Shown here: in pieces, positions 53,437-61,746 of the stretch
Layout: the number at the start of each line of letters is the position of its first letter
Numbering within the stretch: the first letter of the stretch is position 1
From: Sporosarcina jeotgali
GTDB lineage: Bacteria; Bacillota; Bacilli; Bacillales_A; Planococcaceae
NCBI RefSeq assembly: GCF_033304595.1
Contig: NZ_CP116341.1
Span: 3,017,001 to 3,081,000, forward strand
Direction of reading: 5' to 3'
DNA: 64,000 nucleotides
The notes under the pieces: model-generated
Databases searched by the model: none
What the model saw: only the letters and a program-made list of their open reading frames with translations
What the model was told of the DNA's origin: nothing
Translations under genes and position numbers: made by a program

Positions 53437-55185
53437 TTACTTCAGTAAGCTTAAGATTTTTGCCATGCGTGCATTTCCGCCAGCAACTGGACGCCAGTCA
53501 TATTGAACAAACTGTGTAGCAGTGTCTGAAAGTGCATCTGTAAAGCCTTTCAATCCGACGTTAATGACACGCGGACGTTCTGAAACGAGTGACGCGATGT
53601 CTTCAGAGACAGTGAGATCGAATTTCTTATCTGATTTTGTTCCTTCAACATGTTTCTTCTGGTTATCTTCCACTTTGAGCCCAACAATGCTGAGAGCAGT
53701 ACGGACTGCTTCGTTGTTAGTTTCTTTTACAATCACACCAGCTTCTCTCAGCTGTTTCACGTGACCGTCATAGCTTTGCGGATCGTTTTTAGTACCGCAC
53801 ACAGTTGCGACGACATGCAATGTACGTCCGCTTTCTTTTGCCTGTGCAACCGCTTTGTTGATAGATGGCAGCAATGCGCTAGCCATGTCGTCATGTGAGC
53901 CATATCCAAGAACGAAGTCGAGCAAGATAACAGCCGTTGTTTCATCAGCTCCTGCTTGTTCGATGAACTTCGAACGAGTTTCCGGATCGATCATTGGGTG
54001 TGGTTTCCCTTGCGTATACTTATCATCTCCAAGGTCCACGATTTCTTGACCTTCGTGCTTCAAGACATAGCCTTCTTCGTTTTTAATATGTGTACCTAGA
54101 CCTAATGCGTCAGAAATCAGAACAGCTGCTTCAGAAGCGAGTGTACCGCCTGAATACAATCCTTTAAGCGTCTTCTGTCCTTCTTTCAAGTCAGCATTCT
54201 CAACAGAGAAGTCTCCTGCATTATAGTCAGGTTTCACTTCGTTGCCGCGAGCGAGGTCCACTGCAATATGTGCAGTTTCTGCAAGGGTATATGCTTGGTA
54301 CACATTGCCTTCGTACTGTTCAAGCTTTTCACCCAGGAATACAGCTACTACTGGCTTCGTCAAACTTTGAAGAAGTTCCATTACTTCGTTACGCACGTGT
54401 TCTGCAGGCGGCTTCGAAATAATTGTGATAATTTCTGTCTGACTATGGTTTTCAAGAGCGCGGATTCCATCCATCATCGTAATCGCACCAATCGGATCTT
54501 TCAGGTCACGTCCGCCTGTACCGATTGCGTGGCTTACACCTTCTCCTAAGCGATCGATAATTGTAGATACTTCCTGAATTCCTGTTCCTGATGCACCGAC
54601 AAGTCCGATTCGGCCTTTGTTTACAACGTTTGCAAATGCCAAAGGTACACCGTCAAGAATTCCAGTACCGCAGTCTGGACCCATAACAAGCAACCCTTTG
54701 TCATGTGCTTTTTGCTTTAAGCGCAACTCGTCTTCTACTGAAACGTTATCACTGAACATGAACACGTGAAGACCGCGGTCCAAAGCTTTGTCCGCTTCAT
54801 CTGCTGCATATTCACCTGGTACTGAAATCATGGCAACGTTTGCATTTGGCAGTGCATCCATTGCTTTGTCCCACGTACGAACAGTTTCAAATCCTTGCTT
54901 TTTGTTGCTGATGGATTGGTCATTCAAGTACTGCTCCACTTTTTCAAGAACCGTATCCATCATTTCTGCACTGTCAGTGTCGACAACAATCGCCATGTCG
55001 TTCGATTCTGCAGCTTCAAGTTCTGCTGTATGCAATCCTGCATCTTTAAAGATATCTTTATTTGCTGGTGTAGCCATCATGATCTGTACTTTGTTGAGAC
55101 CTTCCATTGTTGCAATTGAGTTCGTCAGCAACATTAGGTTAATAGAGTCTTGGTACGAGTTCTTCTTGATAATCGTATGAAGCAC
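53437..55185 (-). CDS. fdrA: FdrA-family protein, AllF-type subunit of oxamate carbamoyltransferase
   Basis: A 582-residue protein related to succinyl-CoA ligase alpha and beta chains: CoA-ligase-like Rossmann segments (VMGPDCGTGILDGVPLAFAN near 170, GLVGASGTGIQE near 195) and GLYSGGTLASEAA near 350. It is the first subunit gene of the FdrA-AllG-AllH complex that phosphorolyses oxalurate to oxamate and carbamoyl phosphate. GTG at 55185 follows AGGGGTG; the GTG at 55194 is part of that ribosome site. Confidence 0.9.
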   Translation of the reverse strand: MLHTIIKKNSYQDSINLMLLTNSIATMEGLNKVQIMMATPANKDIFKDAGLHTAELEAAESNDMAIVVDTDSAEMMDTVLEKVEQYLNDQSISNKKQGFETVRTWDKAMDALPNANVAMISVPGEYAADEADKALDRGLHVFMFSDNVSVEDELRLKQKAHDKGLLVMGPDCGTGILDGVPLAFANVVNKGRIGLVGASGTGIQEVSTIIDRLGEGVSHAIGTGGRDLKDPIGAITMMDGIRALENHSQTEIITIISKPPAEHVRNEVMELLQSLTKPVVAVFLGEKLEQYEGNVYQAYTLAETAHIAVDLARGNEVKPDYNAGDFSVENADLKEGQKTLKGLYSGGTLASEAAVLISDALGLGTHIKNEEGYVLKHEGQEIVDLGDDKYTQGKPHPMIDPETRSKFIEQAGADETTAVILLDFVLGYGSHDDMASALLPSINKAVAQAKESGRTLHVVATVCGTKNDPQSYDGHVKQLREAGVIVKETNNEAVRTALSIVGLKVEDNQKKHVEGTKSDKKFDLTVSEDIASLVSERPRVINVGLKGFTDALSDTATQFVQYDWRPVAGGNARMAKILSLLK

Positions 55186-55298
55186 AAAAATCACCCCTGT
55201 AAGTTTTTTAAAAAATCAGCACGCTAGCTCTTGCATGTGTTTCCCTAATCGGGATACTCAAAACTTGTGCGAAAGCTGTTTTTATTTAATCCAAATTA

Positions 55299-55361
55299 AT
55301 TGTAACGCAATTTGCATTACAGACGAATAAAATACCGGAGCCTAACATTACAAAAACATAA
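55299..55361 (-). promoter_or_regulatory. fdrA promoter with shared 48-bp regulatory block (site B)
   Basis: On the minus strand, TTATGTTTTTGTAATGTTAG, eight variable bases, ATTTTATTCGTCTGTAATGC (55361-55314), 10 bases, TACAAT (55304-55299). Layout and spacing are the same as in site A at 46656-46718. The 311-bp gap also serves the divergent hydrolase gene; I see no clear plus-strand promoter in it. Confidence 0.75.
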
Positions 55362-55505
55362 AAGTATGAATCGAAAGCTGTATTCTTGACGTTTCGTGTC
55401 GTAAGATAGTGGCAGAAACGGTTTTCTTCAGAGTTTTTTTCGCCCATTAGACTCTGCTGTTTGTTTTGATGTACCGACAGATACTCGAGGAAAGAGGATG
55501 CAATT

Positions 55506-56384
55506 ATGGCGGATACTTTTGTTTATAAAAAGACGGATGGTTGTGAAATTCAAGGGGTGCTTCATGAAACTGATGGAAAACAAGCACCTTTACTTGTCTA
55601 CATTCACGGCGGCGGACTGATTTGGGGCACACGCGACGATATGAATCGGGAACAAATTCGTCGATACAATGAGGCTGGTTTCAATGTGTTCTCTGTGGAT
55701 TATCGCCTTGCACCTGAATCTAGACTTCCTGAAATCCGGGATGATATTCAGGACTTGATGGTTTGGCTCAAGACAGACTCACCTGCTCACTTCGATTTTG
55801 ACCGTGAACGGGTAGCTGTAATCGGCAGCTCGGCGGGAGGTTATCTAGCACTTTTATCAGGGACGTTTGACGTGAAGCCGGATGCGATTGTCTCGTTTTA
55901 TGGATATGGACAAGTTACAGGCGATTGGTACCGCAATCCAAGTCCTCACTTTACTTCAATGACGACAGTGCCTGAAATACTTGCGAAACAACTGATTCAG
56001 TCAACTCCGATTTCATCCGCTCCAATCGAACGCCGGTATGCGATTTACTTGTATTGCCGTCAGCAAGGTACTTGGCTCGACTGGGTGACTGGTTCTGATG
56101 CTGCCGTTAAAGGCAGGCTGGGACATTATGCACCCGTTGAAACAGCGGATACAGAATTTCCAGCAACTCTTCTTATTCACGGGGATGCGGATGAGGACGT
56201 GCCTTATTCTGAGTCTGTAGCCATGAAAGAAAAGCTGGATTCCCTTGGTGTTCGAAACGAACTAATGACAATCACAAACGGAAAGCATAACTTTGATGCC
56301 AACATGGACGACCCCGATTCCGTACGTGCAGTGAATCACGGGATTAGGTTTCTGCAAGAACAGTTTCATATGAAGTCGCTTTAA
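55506..56384 (+). CDS. Alpha/beta hydrolase (HSL-type esterase fold) of the ureide locus
   Basis: A 292-residue cytoplasmic hydrolase with the oxyanion motif HGGGLIWG, VDYRLAPES, nucleophile Ser in GSSAGGYLAL, Asp in HGDADEDVP and His in NGKHNFDAN. It lies 31 bases before allD in one operon, divergent from fdrA. No such enzyme is part of the standard allantoin pathway, so its substrate here is open; an ester, lactone or amide ureide intermediate is possible. AAAGAGG precedes the ATG. Confidence 0.82.
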   Translation: MADTFVYKKTDGCEIQGVLHETDGKQAPLLVYIHGGGLIWGTRDDMNREQIRRYNEAGFNVFSVDYRLAPESRLPEIRDDIQDLMVWLKTDSPAHFDFDRERVAVIGSSAGGYLALLSGTFDVKPDAIVSFYGYGQVTGDWYRNPSPHFTSMTTVPEILAKQLIQSTPISSAPIERRYAIYLYCRQQGTWLDWVTGSDAAVKGRLGHYAPVETADTEFPATLLIHGDADEDVPYSESVAMKEKLDSLGVRNELMTITNGKHNFDANMDDPDSVRAVNHGIRFLQEQFHMKSL

Positions 56385-56415
56385 ATTACTAGTGAAGCCA
56401 AAAGGAGTGTCAGGG

Positions 56416-57465
56416 ATGAATATATCGATTAATGAATTGAAAGAATTGATGGCGAACAAACTTACACAAGCGGGGCTGAAACGAGAAGATGCCGGTGTAG
56501 TGGCAGACGTACTTGCTCACGCAGATGCTCGCGGGATTTTTTCACACGGAGCAATGCGGACGGAGTATTATGCAGAGCGAATTGCGAAAGGCGGCATTAC
56601 GGTAAACCCAGACGTTCAATTCAAGCAGACCGGTCCGGGTACCGCAGTGCTGGATGCTGATAACGGTGTTGGGCATGTTGCTGCAAAAGATGCGATGACC
56701 CGTGCGATAGAGATGGCTCGGGAGAATGGTACTGCCGTTGTTGGCATTCGCCGGATGAGCCATAGTGGAGCCATGTCGTATTTCGTTCAACAAGCTGCAG
56801 AAGCTGGAATGATTGGAATTTCAATGTGTCAGTCTGATCCAATGGTTGTTCCTTTTGGCGGAGCTGAGCCGTATTTTGGCACAAACCCCATTGCATTTGC
56901 CGCGCCTGGTGAAGGTGACGATAAAATCATCTTTGATATGGCGACAAGCATTCAAGCATGGGGGAAGATTTTGCACGCACGGTCGAAAGGTGAAACCATT
57001 CCAGATACGTGGGCAGTTGACAAAGATGGTGTTCCGACAACAGATCCTTTCAAAGTGACAGGGCTGCTTCCAATTGCCGGGCCTAAAGGATACGGTCTAA
57101 TGATGATGGTAGATATCTTGTCCGGTGTGCTGCTGGGACTTCCGTTTGGCAAGCACGTTTCCTCGATGTACCATGACATGACTGCAGGAAGAGAGTTAGG
57201 GCAGCTCCACATCGTTATCGATCCAGGTGCCTTCACCAGCACTGACCTGTTCCGCGCCAATATTTCAGGCATGATGAAAGAATTGAACGAAGTGAAACCT
57301 GCTCCAGGATTCGACCAAGTGCTCTACCCCGGTCAAAACACTACGCTTCAAGAGAAGGAGTCTTTGAAAAATGGCGTTGAGATTGTGGATGAAATTCTCG
57401 ACTACTTACGGAGTGATGTTGTTCATCATAACCAGTATGATCATAAAGATCCTTTTGCAAAATAA
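56416..57465 (+). CDS. allD: Ureidoglycolate dehydrogenase (NAD+)
   Basis: A 349-residue member of the malate/L-lactate dehydrogenase (LDH2) family that oxidises ureidoglycolate to oxalurate. It is strikingly close to enterobacterial AllD over its length: HADARGIFSHGAMR, RMSHSGAMSYFVQQAA, SMCQSDPMVVPFGGAEPYFGTNP (read in parts), DTWAVDKDGVPTTDPF and GLPFGKHVSSMY. The ATG at 56416 follows AAAGGAG; the GTG at 56392 is upstream of that site. Confidence 0.93.
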   Translation: MNISINELKELMANKLTQAGLKREDAGVVADVLAHADARGIFSHGAMRTEYYAERIAKGGITVNPDVQFKQTGPGTAVLDADNGVGHVAAKDAMTRAIEMARENGTAVVGIRRMSHSGAMSYFVQQAAEAGMIGISMCQSDPMVVPFGGAEPYFGTNPIAFAAPGEGDDKIIFDMATSIQAWGKILHARSKGETIPDTWAVDKDGVPTTDPFKVTGLLPIAGPKGYGLMMMVDILSGVLLGLPFGKHVSSMYHDMTAGRELGQLHIVIDPGAFTSTDLFRANISGMMKELNEVKPAPGFDQVLYPGQNTTLQEKESLKNGVEIVDEILDYLRSDVVHHNQYDHKDPFAK

Positions 57466-57468
57466 ACT

Positions 57469-57500
57469 AGAGGACCCACTACGAGTGGGTCCTCTTTTTT
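57469..57500 (+). terminator. Terminator of the hydrolase-allD operon
   Basis: AGAGGACCCACT pairs with AGTGGGTCCTCT around ACG, followed by a T run. Confidence 0.93.
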
Positions 57501-57540
57501 GATGACTTTTCTACTTGTCGATCAGATTATGGGGATTGAC

Positions 57541-57645
57541 CTTCATCTGGGAGGTTTTCTCCATCACTCGCGCGCGTTTCTCCTACACTTGGAGCGATTT
57601 CTCGATAACGGGGCACAATTCAAGTTCGTTAAGGGAGTTAATTAG
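57541..57645. repeat. Degenerate 21-bp repeat array (array 3)
   Basis: Five units of 21 bp at 57541, 57562, 57583, 57604 and 57625. The first three are clear (CTTCATCTGGGAGGTTTTCTC-like, ending TTTCTC with a G-rich middle); the last two are decayed. It lies in the 308-bp gap between the convergent allD and amidohydrolase genes. The motif differs from arrays 1 and 2, but the period of two helical turns and the location are alike. Confidence 0.6.
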
Positions 57646-57721
57646 CGGCGCTTTCCAGGCCTTTCGACGAGGTAACTCATCGATGGATGTATTTTAGAGG
57701 GAATGAGCAAAATCATATCCG

Positions 57722-57761
57722 CAAAAAAGCAGCGCAGCTAGACAATTTCTGTCCCACTGCA
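57722..57761 (-). terminator. Probable terminator of the amidohydrolase gene
   Basis: On the minus strand GCAG...GACA pairs with TGTC...CTGC imperfectly and is followed by six Ts. Confidence 0.45.
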
Positions 57762-57773
57762 CTACTCGGGTAG

Positions 57774-59006
57774 TTAAATCATTTTCGCTTGTCTTAACAT
57801 GAATGCGCGTAACACTTCTGCCCCTTCAAGCAATTCTTCCATGGATGTGTATTCCGCAGGGTTATGACTAAGTCCGTCTTTAGATGGCACAAAAATCATA
57901 CCTGTCGGACAGAATGCCGCCATATTCATGGCGTCGTGTCCCGCACCGCTTGGCATTTCCAGCCACTTCACGCCGCGTTCTTCACATACAGCTTTGAATT
58001 CGTTCACGATACCAGCGTCCATTTGAACCGGTTCTTCACTGGAGATGGCGTCCATCCAAACGTCTAACCCGCGCGCTTCAGCTACTTCTTTGACTGCCTT
58101 TTCAAGTGCAGAAACGACGCGGTGCCGTGATTCTGTGTTCGTTCCTCGAATGTCGACGTCCATTTCCGTTGCACTTGGGACAACATTCATCGCTCCAGGT
58201 TTTATTGAAAAAACGCCTACCGTACCAACTGTGCCATACTCAAGCTCTTCTAGTGCAGCTTGCTCAACAGCTAATGCAATTTCAGCACCGCCAAGTAATG
58301 CATCATGGCGATAATCCATTGGAGTTGTCCCTGAGTGGTCTGCGGTTCCCCCGACATGAACATGGAATCGAACAGGCGCTGCAATAGCTGAGACGACCCC
58401 GATGGATGCGTTTTGCTTTTCTAAAACCGGGCCTTGTTCGATGTGCAGTTCTACAAATGCTTTGAACTCATCTTGAAAACGCATCGCTAAATGGACTTCT
58501 TCTAAATCGAGTCCATTTTCTTCAAACGCCTGCATAAGGGTGATGCCGTTTCGATCCGTCAGTGACCGGGTGTATGCAGGATCCAATCGTCCGGACATGG
58601 CTTTGCTGCCAAGGGTGGAAGCTCCAAAACGTGATGATTCCTCGCATGCAAAGATAATGACTTCCATCGAATGCTCTGTTTTAATGTTTTCGTCTTCGAG
58701 GGAACGCATTACTTCAAGTGCAACAAGCACACCAGCTGTTCCATCAAACTCTCCTGCTGCGTAGACCGAGTCAATATGAGAACCCGTTGCTACGACAGGC
58801 AGCTCAGCGGTCATTCCTTCACGGCGTGCGATCACATTTCCCGCGTAATCTGTACGCACAGTAAGACCCGCATCTTCAAACTGGCGGATCATATACTCTC
58901 GAGCATTGCGCTCTGTTTCCGTGTAAGCAAGCCGGTTGATGCCTTCTCCTTCGTCTGTAAACTTCGCAAGTTCTTCAAATGACTGACGCAATCGATCCAG
59001 CTTCAT
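57774..59006 (-). CDS. M20 amidohydrolase, allantoate amidohydrolase/N-carbamoylase type
   Basis: A 410-residue Zn-dependent hydrolase of the hydantoinase/carbamoylase family: ATGSHIDSV near residue 75, EFDGTAGV near 88, CEESSRFG near 122, LHIEQGPVLE near 185, MPSGAGHDAMN near 355. AllC frees ammonia and CO2 from allantoate; N-carbamoyl-L-amino-acid hydrolases look alike. Beside allD and fdrA, allantoate is the most likely substrate. The ATG at 59006 follows AAGGGG; a longer frame begins at 59042. Confidence 0.85.
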   Translation of the reverse strand: MKLDRLRQSFEELAKFTDEGEGINRLAYTETERNAREYMIRQFEDAGLTVRTDYAGNVIARREGMTAELPVVATGSHIDSVYAAGEFDGTAGVLVALEVMRSLEDENIKTEHSMEVIIFACEESSRFGASTLGSKAMSGRLDPAYTRSLTDRNGITLMQAFEENGLDLEEVHLAMRFQDEFKAFVELHIEQGPVLEKQNASIGVVSAIAAPVRFHVHVGGTADHSGTTPMDYRHDALLGGAEIALAVEQAALEELEYGTVGTVGVFSIKPGAMNVVPSATEMDVDIRGTNTESRHRVVSALEKAVKEVAEARGLDVWMDAISSEEPVQMDAGIVNEFKAVCEERGVKWLEMPSGAGHDAMNMAAFCPTGMIFVPSKDGLSHNPAEYTSMEELLEGAEVLRAFMLRQAKMI

Positions 59007-59105
59007 GGCAATTCCCCTTTTCATATAAGTAGCGTGATGCAAAATAATTCACGAAAAATTCGTTCACTCCTACTGTAAAGTATCGCAATTTCATAGAAAA
59101 AAATC

Positions 59106-59143
59106 AAACCGGCGTTCCCTTTTCACTGCAGGGAACGCCGGTT
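59106..59143. terminator. Strong hairpin terminator between small gene and amidohydrolase gene
   Basis: AAACCGGCGTTCCC pairs with GGGAACGCCGGTTT around a 10-base loop. It ends the glutaredoxin transcript on the minus strand, and can act in both directions. Confidence 0.8.
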
Positions 59144-59145
59144 TA

Positions 59146-59304
59146 TCAGTTCATCCATTCCATAATCACAAGAAAAATACCAGTTGCAAAAAGTGCTGCG
59201 TGTCCTATGCAAAATTTCGGAAAGAGTTTTCGTGTCATTTCTTTCTCCGCATCTGTTTCATTCGAACATGTCATACAGCGGAATTTGTAAATAAAATGTT
59301 TCAC
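59146..59304 (-). CDS. Small CxxC membrane protein of unknown function
   Basis: A 52-residue frame, start GTG at 59304 overlapping the glutaredoxin stop (GTGA) with GGAG 7 bases upstream. It has an N-terminal RCMTCSNETD with a CxxC pair, a further Cys near residue 32, and a C-terminal membrane segment (about 35-48). The stop abuts the terminator at 59143. The coupling, ribosome site and cysteine pattern argue that it is real. A redox or metal-related partner of the glutaredoxin is possible; the function is unknown. Confidence 0.65.
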   Translation of the reverse strand: MKHFIYKFRCMTCSNETDAEKEMTRKLFPKFCIGHAALFATGIFLVIMEWMN

Positions 59305-59546
59305 TGAGATTCTCCACGAAGCGCTTTTTGAATACCCTCGGGATCAAAACCTAAAATCCAAACGTCATTCAATTTGGTTTGAGGCACCCCCATCTGTCCA
59401 GTCGTTTTTACAAGACGTTTTCCTGCTTCCGGATCTTGTGAGACATTAATTGTTTCATAGGTAATCTCTTGTTCATCCAAGTAATTCGTCATCATTGTGC
59501 AATAAGGGCACGTATTAGAAACATAAACGGTAGCTTGAGTTGTCAT
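59301..59546 (-). CDS. Glutaredoxin-family protein
   Basis: An 81-residue thioredoxin-fold protein with active site CPYC (SNTCPYCTMMTNYL), cis-proline in MGVPQT and GFDPEG at the C-terminus. It resembles NrdH/YruB-type small glutaredoxins that reduce disulfides. The ATG at 59546 follows AAGGAG by 8 bases; an ATG three codons earlier is too close. Confidence 0.88.
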   Translation of the reverse strand: MTTQATVYVSNTCPYCTMMTNYLDEQEITYETINVSQDPEAGKRLVKTTGQMGVPQTKLNDVWILGFDPEGIQKALRGESQ

Positions 59547-59710
59547 AACATACACTCCTTATGATGTGATTGACTTCATCATATACCCCCAAAGGTATTA
59601 AATCAATTATTCAGCTCTCTACTATTCCTATTCCTTTAACACCTCACTAAAAGTCTAAAACCTCAGATGGTTGTGAATGGACGTAACCTATCAGGCAACT
59701 TTGTTTCTTA

Positions 59711-59761
59711 TAAAAAAGGCAGCTAACAAAGACGAAAATCTGTCTTTGTCCACTGCTTTTA
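59711..59761 (-). terminator. Terminator of the dicarboxylate symporter gene
   Basis: On the minus strand GCAG...ACAAAGAC pairs with GTCTTTGT...CTGC, followed by TTTTTT. Confidence 0.82.
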
Positions 59762-59781
59762 GTAATCTATATGCAACTATT

Positions 59782-61035
59782 TTAAGATTGTGCGGCCGTT
59801 TCTTCTTGTTCTTTTAAAGTACTCTTTCGTTTTTCAGTCCGGCTGATAAGCGTCGTTCCTACAAGGTCACCTGTGACGTTCAGTGCTGTTGCACCCATGC
59901 CAATTAACGCGTCAATTGAAGTCAGCAAAGCGACCGCTTCGATAGGCAAACCGAGTTGTACAAAAACTGTCGCAATCATGACAATCCCTGCACCGGGAAC
60001 CCCTGCAGTGCCAATGGAAGCTAGTGTCCCGATTAAAACCACCAATAACATATCCGTCAAGGACAAAGGGTTACCGGATATATTAGCTGCAAAGACGGCA
60101 GATACCGCGATTCGTATCGCAGCGCCATCCATATTGATCGTAGCGCCGAGCGGTAAACTGAATCCATATAAACTGCGCGGCAATCCTAAATCATGCGCAG
60201 CTGTTAACGACAAGGGCAATGCACCCGCACTGCTTTGTGTAACGAATGCTGTCGCAATCGGGCTCCGAGCGTGCTTGAAAAATGTAAGTGGATTTACTTT
60301 AAACAGCAGCATGGCAACAACATATAAAACAATTTGTGCAAACAAAGCCGCGTAGAGTACACCAATCATTCCTCCTAATGAGAGGAGTGTGTCTATCCCC
60401 TGGCTTCCCACTGTTTTCGCCATAATTGCAAATACACCAATCGGAACATATTGCAAAATCCCTTTTAGGATGAATAATGAAGCTTCGTTCAATGCACTGA
60501 CCGTTTTCATCAGATGATTGCCAAGTTCGTTCAATCCTTCTGAACTGCGCATCGCAGAAATTGCAATCCCAAAAACGAGTGCTGTAAAAATAATTCCAAG
60601 CAAGTTCATTTCCGTAAAGGCAGTGACAATATTCGAAGGGACAATATTCAGCAAGACATTGACAATGCCAGGATTATCCGGCACATCGAACGACGCATTC
60701 CCATCCAGCTTCATGCCAGACCCAGGCTGGAATAGCGTGGCAACTGCGAGTCCTACCGTAATCGCGATTGCAGAACTGACCGTATAATAAATGAATACTT
60801 TCCCGCCCATGCGGCCCAGATTCGATAGTGTCGTTTGATTTACACCGACGATGAGTGTAAAGAGGATAAGAGGAATGATTAAGAACGTCAAAAGACGGAT
60901 CAGCAGATCACCTAGTGGCGCAAACACTGCTGCTTGCTCGCCCATAAGCAATCCAACCACTATTCCAAGTATTAAAGCTATCGTTATTTTAAGGATTAAA
61001 GATGCGTTCGCATATCGGTTCCAGAGCGCTTTCAT
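59782..61035 (-). CDS. Dicarboxylate/amino acid:cation symporter (DAACS)
   Basis: A 417-residue GltP/DctA-type transporter with eight membrane helices and two re-entrant loops: serine-rich TQSSAGALPLS near 268, LGATINMDGAAI near 300 (NMDG of the Na+/substrate site) and GVPGAGIVM near 348. It imports glutamate, aspartate or C4 acids with Na+ or H+. AAGGGG lies rather far (13 bases) before the ATG. An intrinsic terminator lies about 85 bases upstream of the start on the same strand. Confidence 0.9.
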   Translation of the reverse strand: MKALWNRYANASLILKITIALILGIVVGLLMGEQAAVFAPLGDLLIRLLTFLIIPLILFTLIVGVNQTTLSNLGRMGGKVFIYYTVSSAIAITVGLAVATLFQPGSGMKLDGNASFDVPDNPGIVNVLLNIVPSNIVTAFTEMNLLGIIFTALVFGIAISAMRSSEGLNELGNHLMKTVSALNEASLFILKGILQYVPIGVFAIMAKTVGSQGIDTLLSLGGMIGVLYAALFAQIVLYVVAMLLFKVNPLTFFKHARSPIATAFVTQSSAGALPLSLTAAHDLGLPRSLYGFSLPLGATINMDGAAIRIAVSAVFAANISGNPLSLTDMLLVVLIGTLASIGTAGVPGAGIVMIATVFVQLGLPIEAVALLTSIDALIGMGATALNVTGDLVGTTLISRTEKRKSTLKEQEETAAQS

Positions 61036-61117
61036 TGTATGTCGGCATCCCCTTTTCTCTATATTTCTGATTAATTCCTATCTGCATACTAGGGAATATA
61101 ATAGTCTACAATAATGC

Positions 61118-61156
61118 ACAAAAAAAAGCTTGTCAATGTCTCTGCTTTTACAAGCT
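61118..61156 (-). terminator. Terminator in the leader of the dicarboxylate symporter gene
   Basis: On the minus strand AGCTTGT pairs with ACAAGCT across 16 bases, then eight Ts. Since the upstream neighbour runs on the other strand, it ends no gene and may attenuate symporter transcription. A tiny frame MKEMTSL* runs into the stem, and AGTCACCGCTTACA (61184-61197) upstream is a cre-like site with 12 of 14 matches. Confidence 0.55.
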
Positions 61157-61304
61157 AGTCATCTCCTTCATTATTCCCTAACGAGTCACCGCTTACACCC
61201 TAATCTTGATACTTCCGCATAAGTTATTGGAATTATTGTTTTACTCGCACGCAAGAGTGGTAGTTTACATATTAGTGAAGACATTTTATAAGGAGGGAAA
61301 ACTA

Positions 61305-61733
61305 GTGACCACCCACTTGAAGAACCTTTTTTCAGAAGTTCAGTGTGAAAGCGCGCAAGCTATTGCTGCGATTGGCTCATATGACCATCCCCTGCTGGTA
61401 TTGCTCAAGCAAACGCTTACAGATCAACAAGCGTCCCTTCGCCTGTTGCTGGATGAACTGACGGATCAGTCAAACCCGCCACTTTCATCCTTTAAAAAAG
61501 AGTGCACTCATGTTTATCATGCAAACGAAGTGGCTATGCCGTTCTATGAATCTTGGGCACGGGCTGTAAACTGGGTTCCAGATGAATCCGCGAAGATCGA
61601 ACAGAAACTCGGAAACTCCATGCATGTGATCCATACAAAATTAGAAGAGGCTGCTGAAGTCCTTGAAAAGGATTATGGCCATATGGAAGTAAAATATGTG
61701 ATTCCAACATTTTATCTACCCGCTACTAAATAA
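61305..61733 (+). CDS. Unrecognised 142-residue helical protein coupled to the molybdoenzyme
   Basis: Predicted soluble and mostly helical, with no cofactor motif; one cysteine near residue 13 and one near 66 (KKECTHVYHA). The GTG at 61305 follows AAGGAGGG by 7 bases; the frame is open upstream to 61206 but without a start context. It ends 13 bases before the molybdopterin oxidoreductase, so the two are cotranscribed. It is not a DUF1641 protein (the usual partner of such enzymes in Bacillus) as far as I can judge. It may be a subunit or maturation chaperone. Confidence 0.7.
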   Translation: MTTHLKNLFSEVQCESAQAIAAIGSYDHPLLVLLKQTLTDQQASLRLLLDELTDQSNPPLSSFKKECTHVYHANEVAMPFYESWARAVNWVPDESAKIEQKLGNSMHVIHTKLEEAAEVLEKDYGHMEVKYVIPTFYLPATK

Positions 61734-61746
61734 GGAGGAGAACACT

